From: Mariaggregatimicrobium sp964498785
GTDB taxonomy: Bacteria; Zhuqueibacterota; Zhuqueibacteria; Thermofontimicrobiales; Thiofontviventaceae
Direction of reading: 5' to 3'
DNA length: 64,000 bases
NCBI GenBank assembly: GCA_964498785.1
Contig: CAZCJL010000003.1
Span: 75,383-139,382, forward strand
In this document: piece after piece, positions 35,693 to 45,700 of the stretch
Numbering within the stretch: position 1 is the first letter of the stretch
Layout: each line of letters starts with the position of its first letter
Position numbers and translations under genes: made by a program
The notes under the pieces: model-generated
Database searches by the model: none
The model's input: only the letters and a program-made list of their open reading frames with translations
Told to the model about the DNA's origin: nothing

Positions 35693-37517
35693 TTTTATAT
35701 TTATATTTGTTTTAATTTATACATCGGTTTGTGTTTCTCAAGGTAATCGATCAACGCTTGCAAAAAAAAATGATCAACGCTACAGGTTGGCGCTACAATT
35801 GGAAAATACCGGGAAATATTTGGAGGCATTGCAAATTTATCAACAATTATGGGATATGAATCCGTCAAGCATGTCCTATTACAGAGGTGTAAAAAATAAT
35901 TTGCTTAATACAAAACAGTATGCCAAGGCAATCCTGGCTGCTGAAAAAATGCTGACTATCCGAAATAGCTATTACATAAAGGCAGACATTGGAGAGATAC
36001 ATTATAAATTGGGGCAACACGAGCAGGCGCAAAATATCTGGAATGATATTATCATTCAAAACAAAAAAAATCCATCGGCCTATCAGTCGGTTGCAAATTC
36101 AATGTTATCGAATCGATTGTATGATGAAGCAATTGAAGTTTATCAACAGGGACGAAAAAACATTCCAGAGAATACAATTTTCTTAATTGAATTGGCGAAT
36201 TTATATAGTGCTCGAATTGATTATCAGAATGCGACATTAATGTATATCGAATACCTTGACAGATTACCAAGCCAATATTCTTATGTTGAGAGCCAGCTAA
36301 TTCGTTTAGCAAAATATATTGAAGAAGCAGAGCCAATCGCATCAATAATAAAGGAAAGAATAAAAAACGGGAAAAATATTTATACATTAAAAAAATTATT
36401 AGCGCAATTATATATTCATGATTCGAATTATGGCGAAGCAATTAATGTGTATCAAGACATTGATAATCTGATGAATGATATGGCATCTCAAGATCGATCA
36501 GAGTGGGGAAGAGAGTTGTACGAGTTTGCCGAAAATGCACTTCGGGACGGTGCATACAATTTTTCAGAAAAAGCCTATCGAATGATTATTGCAAAATATC
36601 CAAACTCCCATTATATCGCCCGTTCAGATTTTGGGCTGGCAGAGTCATCATTTTTACAGGAGAAGTTTCAAGAAGCCCTGGATGCATATTATCAAATAAC
36701 GATGAATTATCCCAAGTCCACTGAGGCAAAGAATTCTCTGATTCGGATTGGACAGATTCAGTTAGAATTTTTTAATGATCCCAAAACTGCAAAAGAGGCT
36801 TTTAAAAAAGTATTAAAAAGTTTTCCGTTTAGTGATCAACATTTCGAGGCCAATTTTTATATTGCGGATTGTGATATTCGTAATGGAAATTTGCAGGCCG
36901 CTAAAAATCGATATGAAAGTATTCTTAAAATGAAAAGAGTTAATGATAGTGTTAGCGAAAAGGTGATTTTTCGAGTGTCACTATTAAACTTTTGGGAACA
37001 AAAATTTGATGAGTCGCTCGCTAAACTGGATGAAATTATCAATAATGAGACCATCATTTTCGATCATCGTAAAGGATTCTTTGTGAACGACGCTCTGGAA
37101 TTAAGTATGCTAATCAATGAAAATATAGATAAAAAAGATGTGTTAGATCGCTATGCGAAAAGTATGTTACTGATTGAGCAAAAAAAGTACGAAGAAGCGC
37201 TTAAAATATTGAACAAAATTGCAGATACAAGTCCACAAGCGCCGCTGATTGAAAATGTATTGTTAAAAATTGGTGAAATCCAAAAAAAAATAGGGCAGTA
37301 TGAAGAGGCTATAAATGTATATCGACAAATAATTAAAGATTATCCTGATGCATTAAACCGAGATATTGCTCAAAAGCAAATCGGAGATATTTATTGTTGG
37401 CAATTAAACAACAAAAAAAGGGCAATAGAAGAGTATGAGCTTGTTTTAATAAATTATCCGCAAAGTTTATTACTCGAGGATATTAGAAGCATTATTCGAA
37501 CATTAGAAAAAAGATAA
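35676..37517 (+). CDS. secreted tetratricopeptide-repeat protein
   Basis: 613 aa with a signal peptide (MKKSINFIFIFVLIYTSVCV, cut after SQ). At least ten TPR-like units are visible, for example YRLALQLENTGKYLEALQIY, AKKAFKKVLKSFPFSDQHFE-like and GQYEEAINVYRQIIKDYPDA. Several resemble YbgF/BamD-type repeats with TPQA/YPNS turns. Such proteins usually scaffold envelope complexes. It overlaps the DUF4175 gene by 17 nt, strongly implying coupled expression and a shared assembly. Confidence 0.85.
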   Translation: MKKSINFIFIFVLIYTSVCVSQGNRSTLAKKNDQRYRLALQLENTGKYLEALQIYQQLWDMNPSSMSYYRGVKNNLLNTKQYAKAILAAEKMLTIRNSYYIKADIGEIHYKLGQHEQAQNIWNDIIIQNKKNPSAYQSVANSMLSNRLYDEAIEVYQQGRKNIPENTIFLIELANLYSARIDYQNATLMYIEYLDRLPSQYSYVESQLIRLAKYIEEAEPIASIIKERIKNGKNIYTLKKLLAQLYIHDSNYGEAINVYQDIDNLMNDMASQDRSEWGRELYEFAENALRDGAYNFSEKAYRMIIAKYPNSHYIARSDFGLAESSFLQEKFQEALDAYYQITMNYPKSTEAKNSLIRIGQIQLEFFNDPKTAKEAFKKVLKSFPFSDQHFEANFYIADCDIRNGNLQAAKNRYESILKMKRVNDSVSEKVIFRVSLLNFWEQKFDESLAKLDEIINNETIIFDHRKGFFVNDALELSMLINENIDKKDVLDRYAKSMLLIEQKKYEEALKILNKIADTSPQAPLIENVLLKIGEIQKKIGQYEEAINVYRQIIKDYPDALNRDIAQKQIGDIYCWQLNNKKRAIEEYELVLINYPQSLLLEDIRSIIRTLEKR

Positions 37518-37529
37518 TAAGGTTTTGTT

Positions 37530-38804
37530 ATGAAACGTAAAATCATTTTTTTTGTAATCATCAGTTATATTAATATTTTGGTTTTCGACGTATTATATGC
37601 TCAAAAGTTATTAGTTTATATGGATTTGCAGCAAAATGAACATTTGAAAGCGTATGGTGTCGCCTATTGGTCGCTTGAAAAAGGAATCAACGTGGAATGG
37701 CTGTTGAATTACAGAGGTGGTTCTTTTATGATGGATTACCACCAGAATTTTGAGCGAGAATTAAGGTTGAGAGGTGTTAGTTTTTCTAAAATTAGTAATG
37801 CGGAAGCTGCCCAAATATACGCGACAATTGAAGAAAGAAATATGGAAGTTGTGTTGCTTGAAAAAGCTCCGGAAATTGCAATTTATCAACCGCCCAAGGA
37901 GACAAAATGGGATGACGCTGTCGCCCTGGCATTAAGTTATGCAGAAATACCATACACAAAATTATGGGACAAGGAGGTGATTTCGGGTGAGCTTCACAAG
38001 TATGACTGGCTTCATCTTCATCATGAAGATTTCACTGGTCAATATGGGAAATTTTTTAGAAGTTTTCGAAATGCCCCCTGGTACATCGAAATGGTGATGA
38101 CGAATGAAAAAATAGCGAGCGAGTTTGGCTTTCCCACTGTGGCTCGGTTGAAATTAGAGGTTGCCAAAATGATTAAGGACTATGTGTTACGTGGCGGTTT
38201 CCTGTTTGCGATGTGTTCCGCAACAGATGCGTTGGATATCGCTTTGGCTGCCGAAAAAACTGATATTGTCGATACAGTTTTTGATAATGATCCTCCTGAT
38301 CCTGATTTTCAGGAGAAACTTGATTTTTCGAATACCCTGGCTTTTGAAAACTTCAAGGTCATTACTGATCCTATGATTTATGAATTCTCTGATATTGATA
38401 TTCCATCAAGCGAGACACCAAGATTACGCGATCCGGAATCCGATTATTTTACATTGTTTGATTTTTCTGCAAAATATGATCCTGTTCCAACAATGTTGAA
38501 TCAAAATCATGTGTCGGTTGTGAAGGGATTTATGGGGCAAACAACAGGTTTCAAGAAAAGCAAAATTAAGAAATCTGTTATAATAATGGGTGAAGCAGAG
38601 GGAACTGAACAGGTCAAATATCTGCATGGAAATTTAGGCAGAGGAACGTTTACATTTTATGGAGGACATGATCCCGAGGATTATCAACATTTTGTCGGCG
38701 ATCCACCGACTCAATTATCGCTGCATAAAAATTCACCTGGCTATCGCCTGATTTTAAACAATGTTTTATTCCCTGCTGCTAAGAAAAAGATAAGGAAAAC
38801 ATGA
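37530..38804 (+). CDS. secreted GATase-fold-like protein, often mislabelled asparagine synthetase B
   Basis: 424 aa with an N-terminal signal peptide (MKRKIIFFVIISYINILVFD, cut near YAQ). I recall close relatives in Bacteroidota/FCB genomes carried under the name asparagine synthetase B, but neither the Cys1 glutaminase nor the PP-loop SGGxDS motif of that enzyme is present. Conserved-looking blocks are YWSLEKGINVEWLLNYRGGS, DWLHLHHEDFTGQYG, and YVLRGGFLFAMCSATDALDI, the last like the GGFL strand of DUF4159. HGNLGRGTFTFYGGHDPEDY ends the domain. Function unknown. It overlaps the YjbQ gene by 4 nt. Confidence 0.7.
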   Translation: MKRKIIFFVIISYINILVFDVLYAQKLLVYMDLQQNEHLKAYGVAYWSLEKGINVEWLLNYRGGSFMMDYHQNFERELRLRGVSFSKISNAEAAQIYATIEERNMEVVLLEKAPEIAIYQPPKETKWDDAVALALSYAEIPYTKLWDKEVISGELHKYDWLHLHHEDFTGQYGKFFRSFRNAPWYIEMVMTNEKIASEFGFPTVARLKLEVAKMIKDYVLRGGFLFAMCSATDALDIALAAEKTDIVDTVFDNDPPDPDFQEKLDFSNTLAFENFKVITDPMIYEFSDIDIPSSETPRLRDPESDYFTLFDFSAKYDPVPTMLNQNHVSVVKGFMGQTTGFKKSKIKKSVIIMGEAEGTEQVKYLHGNLGRGTFTFYGGHDPEDYQHFVGDPPTQLSLHKNSPGYRLILNNVLFPAAKKKIRKT

Positions 38805-39202
38805 TGGCAAAATTAGAAAGCTTTACAGTGGTGACTCATTCTACAATTGATTTTGTTAAAATTGATTCTCAAGTACAACAGATTGTATCAGATCGCGGAG
38901 TTAAAAATAGCGTATGTGTCATTTTTATTCCACATACAACAGCGGCGGTAACAATCAATGAAGGGGCTGATCCTGATGTTATGGAAGACATCGAAAAGGA
39001 GTTGAATAAAATAATTCCGTTTCAGGATAATTATTTACATGCCGAAGGAAATTCTGCAGCCCATATCAAATCAAGTTTAATTGGGGCAACAGAGATGGTT
39101 ATTATTGAGAACGGAACGCTAAAATTAGGTACATGGCAACGAATTTATTTTTGTGAATTTGATGGCCCACGAAATAGAAACGTGTGGATTAAAATTCTCT
39201 GA
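38801..39202 (+). CDS. YjbQ/UPF0047 family protein
   Basis: 133 aa, cytoplasmic. The family signatures are VCVIFIPHTTAAVTINEGAD and HAEGNSAAHIKSSLIGATEM, ending LGTWQRIYFCEFDGPRNRNV. Relatives show weak thiamine-phosphate synthase activity in vitro and the His residues bind a metal or anion; the in vivo role is unsettled. Two adjacent ATG codons (38801, 38804) are possible starts; AAGG lies five bases before the first. The ATGA overlap with the preceding gene shows translational coupling to a secreted protein, which is odd for a cytosolic enzyme. Confidence 0.88.
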   Translation: MMAKLESFTVVTHSTIDFVKIDSQVQQIVSDRGVKNSVCVIFIPHTTAAVTINEGADPDVMEDIEKELNKIIPFQDNYLHAEGNSAAHIKSSLIGATEMVIIENGTLKLGTWQRIYFCEFDGPRNRNVWIKIL

Positions 39203-39702
39203 TTGGATCACATCGAAATAAAAATAATAAAAATTGCTAGTTTAAGATTGACGAATAATTTACTGGTAATATTGTGACTATTGTCATGAAAAAATCAATA
39301 AAGGGTGAATTGGGGCCTACAGGGAATTATCTGTTAGACCTACCATTGAATCGTTCCAAACGACGTGTTTCAAGATAAAACAACACTTACTCTTAAATCA
39401 TAATAAATTTATTAAAATTCCTTTGAAAATAGTGTATTAAAGGTTATATTCAGGGGTGGAGTAAATGATTTTTACGGCACGATTTTTGAAAATATGTAAC
39501 TGATAAATAATATTATCCGACAGTGTTGAAACTAATGATCGAAAATACTCCACTTGCTTTTCTCCTTTGGTTTAGTTTTAGACAATACAATCCAGCAATA
39601 ATATAAAAATAATTGCAATTTATTTGTTCCATCCTTAATGGATTGAACAAAATTTAACTTTTTTGAAAACTTGTTAAGAAGTTGTTATTTTTGAGGATTA
39701 CT
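39203..39702. other. 500-bp intergenic region before the giant gene
   Basis: AT-rich and without a convincing gene. It holds an imperfect inverted repeat at 39626-39648 (GTTCCATCC, loop TTAAT, GGATTGAAC, one mismatched pair), 54 bp before the giant gene's ATG, which may be an operator or mRNA structure. A 30-codon frame at 39286-39378 lacks a ribosome-binding site. GAGG at 39691-39696 is the giant gene's Shine-Dalgarno. No recognised riboswitch is apparent. Confidence 0.5.
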
Positions 39703-42700
39703 ATGAATTTTAATAAAAAGATGATCGGTTTATTCGGGGGGCTGTTAATAGCCTTTTGGAGTAATATGTCTCAAGCAGGAAATTTATCATCTGTAACGGT
39801 TACTCCGCGCGATCCGGCGGCAGGAGAAGAAAGTATTTATGACTTTACTTTTACGACGTCAGATACGGGCAACGGAACAGACGTCGGTATTCCGGCGGAT
39901 GGCAAAATCGCATTTACCTTTCCGGCTGGTTTCGATATTTCCATTGCTGTAATTGCTAATTTAACATTGTCAGGAGGAACTGCAGGGGGCTTCTCTTCTA
40001 TTGGTACATCCGGAAATACGATTACTTTGGAACGCGATTCCACAGGAAGTGATATCGGGGATAGCACCGAGGTGACTGTTAGGATAGCAAACATTGAAAA
40101 TAGCCAGACAGCTTCCAATTACACTGTATCAGTTGAAACAAGAAAAAACGACGATACTATCATTGATTCAGGAACTTCGGCGTTTTTTAGCATTTCCCAC
40201 GCAGTGCTTGATCATTTGAGTTTTAATGCAATTTCAAACAAAACGGCCGGAACACCGTTTACAATTACTATTCATGCGTTAGATGCCTACAATAATGTGG
40301 TTACTAATTTTACATCTTCAGCGACACTTGGCGATCGCACAGGAACGATTTCTCCGACTTCGACGAATAATTTTATTGCCGGACAATGGACAGGCAATGT
40401 TACAATTACCAGAACATATACAAATAACACTATCACTGCGACGTCTGGTGGCGATGCCGGAACATCGAATACATTCAATGTGCTTCCAGGTGCTATCGAT
40501 CGATTTGAGTTTTCTTCAATTTCCAGTCCCAAAACTGCAGGCACTGCTTTTAATATTGTCATTACCGCGTATGATGCAAACGATAATGTTGTTACTAGTT
40601 TTACCGATCCGGTTACCTTAAATGATAACACTGGAACTATTCAACCAACAACAACAGGATCATTTACTTCTGGTCAATGGTCAGGGAATGTAACCATTAC
40701 TAAAAAACTAACAGATGTGGCAATAACTGCGACGAATAACGGATCCGGCGGTCAGTCAAATAATTTTAACGTTCAGGCTGCTGCGCTGGATCATTATCTG
40801 ATATCGAATGTTTCGCATCAAACAGCAGGTGTGCCATTTACAATTACCGTTCGGGCACAGGATACGTATAATAACACCGTGGATAATTTTACAGGCACAG
40901 TAGATATTTCGGATTTAACTGGTGTTGTTTCTCCCACAACATCGGGGAGTTTTTCAAATGGCGTCTGGTCCGGTGATGTAACAATTAATCAATCATTTAC
41001 GAATAATATTATCACTGTTACCCGGTCATCCGGAGGTTCTCAAAACGGGAGTTCAAATGGATTTAATGTAAATGCGGCGGCTCTGGATCATTTTGACTTT
41101 GCTACCATTTCATCTCCTCAAACAGCGGGTACTGATTTTACCATTACCATTACAGCAAAAGATGCAAACAATAATACGATTACTTCATTCACAGAGACGG
41201 CGAACCTGAATGACGAGACGGCTACAATTTCTCCATCTGTGACAGGTGCGTTTGTTAATGGTGTTTGGTCGGGAGCGGTTCGGATAACGGAAACAAGAAG
41301 CGGGAATTCGATCACAGCAATCAGCAGCGGGAAAAGTGGTACTTCGAATTCATTTGATGTAAATGCGGGAGCACTGCATCATTTTACATTTTCAACAGTT
41401 GCAAGTCCACAAACAGCAGGCCAGGCTTTCACAGTAACGATTACAGCAGAAGATGTCTACAATAACCAGGTTACCTCATTTAATCAAAGTGTTGATTTAG
41501 ATGATAATACAGGCACTTTAAATCCGTCAACAACCGGAAATTTTACTGATGGCCAGTGGTCAGGTTCTGTCTCTATTACACAGAGCCAGAAAGATGTGAT
41601 GATTAATGCTGATTATGGTGGTTTAATCGGGCAATCAAATAAATTTAACGTTGATCATAGCGTTTTAGATAATTTTATTCTTTCTTCAATTAGTACACAA
41701 GCAGCCGGAGAACCATTTGTTATTTCCGTAACTGCAAGGGACGCCTACAACAATCGAGTCGAATCTTTTACAGGTACTGTTTCAATAAGTGATTTATCCG
41801 GTACCATTTCGCCGACAACGAGTGGAAATTTTACTGAAGGTATGTGGTCAGGAACAGTGAATATCAGCACTACATATTCCAATAATAGAATTTCCGTGAC
41901 CCGATCCGGTGGTTCTGAATCTGGCAGTTCCAATTTATTCGATGTCGTTGCCGGGCAGGTTGATCATTTTCGGATTTCAAATATCACAAGTCCTAAAACT
42001 GCAGGAACGCCTTTTCAACTTACTATTACCGCAGAAGATGTCAACAATAGTACAGTCTCTGATTTTGCCGGAACAGTTAACTTAACAGATAATACAGGCA
42101 CTATTACTCCACAAACAACTGGTAATTTTAATAATGGAGTATGGTCAGGTGATGTTACAATAACGAAAAGCATGAGTAGTGATGTAATTACCGTATCGGG
42201 TAGTGGAAGGTCTGGGAATTCAAATAGTTTTAATGTTCAGGCAGCCAGTGTGCATCATTTTACCTTCAATACTATTGCGAGTCCGCAGACTGCAGGTCAA
42301 AATTTTAGTATAATAATGACTGCAAAAGATGTACACGACAACACCGTAACATCGTTTAATCAGACTGTTGATTTATCTGACTTCACCGGGACGATTTCGC
42401 CGACAACCTCTGGCAATTTTGCTGATGGGGTGCGGACCCAAAGCGTTCAAATAACTGATGCGGAAAACAATGTTTATATTAGCGCAAATTATAACGGCGC
42501 TTCTGGTTCTTCAAATATTTTTAATGTTGATGCTGCTGCGTTGCACCATTTTTCAATCGGGACGATTAGCACACAGCAGGCTGGCGTGCCGTTCGCTTTG
42601 ACGATCACTGCTCGTGATGAATTCAATAATTTACGAACTCAATTCGAAGGCACGGTAGATATTACTGATGATACCGGCACTATTTCACCGTCCGTAAGCA

Positions 42701-45700
42701 CAAATTTTTCAAGCGGACAATGGACGGATAATGTGATAATTACCCAGGCACAGGATAATAATGTTATTACTGTCCAGCGCAGCGGTGGTTCGGAAAGCGG
42801 GACTTCAAATAGTTTCAATGTGATTTCGAGTGCTGTGGATCATTTTGATATTGCTACAATCTCCAGCCCACAGACTGCAGGAGTCCCTTTTATAATTACA
42901 ATTACCGCGAAAGATGGACAGAACAACACAGTTACCAGTTTCACTGGTACCGGAACCTTAAGCGATGAATCCGGAACATTGACTCCGTCGACGACCGGAA
43001 GTTTTTCCAATGGTGTGTGGTCAGGTGATGTGACGATTACAAAGAGTTGGAGCGGAAATTCAATTACGATTACGAGCAGTGGGAAAGCTGGAACGTCGAA
43101 TGATTTTAATGTAAGCCATGCTGATTTGGATCATTTCAGATTCGCGACAGTTGGTAGTCCGCGTACAGCCGGAACACCATTTAATATTACACTTTATGCA
43201 GAAGATGAATTTAATAACAGGGTCACTTCTTTTTCCAGTTATGTAAATATTAATGATAACACAAGCACTATAAATCCGACCGTTAGCGGGAATTTCAGTA
43301 ACGGAGCATGGTCGGGTTCGGTTAGTATTACAAAAAGTGCGAATGATGTGTACATCACGGTGAGTCGGCTGGGTCGTAGCGGCCAATCAAATTTATTTAA
43401 CGTTTCTGCTGCTTTATTGGATCATTTTACAATTGGTTCAATTTCCACCCAGGCTGCCGGAGAGCCGTTTCCGATATCTGTAACTGCACAGGATGTGTTT
43501 GGAAATACTCGCGTACAATTTACCGGTACTGTGAATATCAGTGATTTGACAGGGACAATTTCGCCAACAGTGAGTGGAAGTTTTATTCAGGGACAATGGA
43601 CAGGAAATGTGGTAATTAGCCAGGCACAACAGGATAATCAAATTTCGGTTGTTCGTACGGGCGGTACGGAAAACGGTTCTTCGGTGCAATTCGATGTAAT
43701 TTCGAGTACCGTTGATTATTTTGAAATAAGTACTATTAGCAGCTCACAGACGGCCGGTGTTCCTTTTAATGTGATTATTACAGCCAAAGATAATCAAAAT
43801 AATACAGTTACTGATTTTAGCGGGACTGGTGTTTTGACAGATGAGACAGGGAGTCTGTTACCAACGGAAACAGGAAGCTTTAGCGGTGGAGTTTGGAGCG
43901 GAAGTTTAACAATCACAGAAAGTGGAAGCGGAAATAAAATTACGATTACCAGCAGTGGGAAGGCTGGAAATTCGAATACTTTTACAGTGACTCCGGCTGG
44001 TTTAGATCATTTTCGGTTTGGCCCTGTTGGAAGCCCACAGGAAGCTGGCACTAACTTTAGTTTGTCGATTTATGCGGAAGATGAATTTAATAACAGGGTG
44101 ACTTCATTTACTGATTATGTAAATTTAATTGAAAGTACTGGTACGATCAGTCCAGGTGTGACAGGTAATTTTTCTTCCGGCGCCTGGAATGGCAATGTCA
44201 GAATAACGAAAAGTGCAAGCGATCTTGTAATTACAGCCAGTCGATCCGGGAGTAGCGGGGAAACAAATCAGTTTAATGTGATAGCGGCTCCGCTTCATCA
44301 TTTTACGCTTGGAACAATCAGTACCCAGGCTGCTGGAGAACCTTTTACAGTATCAGTAACAGCTCGTGATATCTATGAAAATGTAAGAACTCAGTTTACG
44401 AGTACAGTGGATATGAGCGATTTGACAGGAACAATTACTCCGACAGTCAGTGGCAATTTTAGCCAGGGACAATGGACCGGGAATGTAGTAATAACAAATT
44501 CATATCAAAATGATCAGATAACAGTCACTCGTTCCGGTGGATCAGAAAGTGGCACATCGTTGGTGTTTGATGTTATCTCTAGTTCTGTTGATCATTTTGT
44601 CGTTAATACAATAAGCTCGCCTCAGCAAGCAGGAGCACAATTCAGTATTACCATTACTGCTAAAGATGCACAAAATAATACAGTTACAGATTTCAATGGC
44701 ACTGCGGTACTTAGCGATCAGACAGGAACAATAACACCCACAGTGACAGGTAATTTTAACAGCGGAGTATGGACGAGTAATATTACCATTACGAAAAGTC
44801 GTTCAAATAATACTATTACGGTAACAAGCAGTGGCAAGGCAGGAACTTCGAATGAATTTAATGTAATCCATACGGATTTGGACCATTTTGCATTTTCAAC
44901 GATTAATAGTCCGCAAATTGCCGGTTCTGCATTTTTAATCGGAATAACTGCTCAAGATAGGTATGATAATGTTGTAACATCCTTTAATAGTTACGTAAGC
45001 TTAAGCGAACAGACTGGCACAATATCGCCCAGTACGACCAATAATTTTTCAAATGGGCAATTGTCTCAAACAGTGATAATCACAAAGGCTCAAAGTGATC
45101 TAAGAATTTCGGCTGCAAGTTCAGCGAAAAGCGGCCAATCCAATATTTTTAATGTTGTTGCCGGTTCATTACAAAGTTTTGATATTTCTTCGATTAGTAC
45201 GCAGGCGACAGGCGAACCTTTCTCAATTTCCTTAACAGCAAGAGACGCCTATTCTAACGTCGCAAAGGCGTTCACGGGAACAGTTGATGTCTTGGATTTG
45301 ACAGGGACGGTAACTCCTGATATCAGTGATAATTTTTCGGAAGGAAAATGGACAGGTAATGTCATGATCACTCAGAAAATGACAAACAACAGAATAACTG
45401 TTACAAGAACAGGTGGTTCTCAACTGGGACAATCGAACTTCTTCAATGTCATTTCCAGTGATGTTGATCATTTTGTGATCAACAATATTTCAAGTCCTAA
45501 AACCGCAGGAGATACGTTTTCGATTACAATCACTGCCGAAGATGGTGATAACAATATCGTTGATAGTTTTAATGGTACAGCAACATTAAGTGACTTTACG
45601 AACACGATTTCACCATCGACTACCGGAAATTTTTCAAGTGGTGTCTGGACTGGCAACGTTTCAATTTTACAAAGTTTTGAAGATAATATAATTACAGTAA

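Noticed and set aside
39286..39378. 30-codon open frame upstream of the giant gene
   Set aside because: No ribosome-binding site, no recognisable product and atypical composition; expected by chance in a 500-bp gap.
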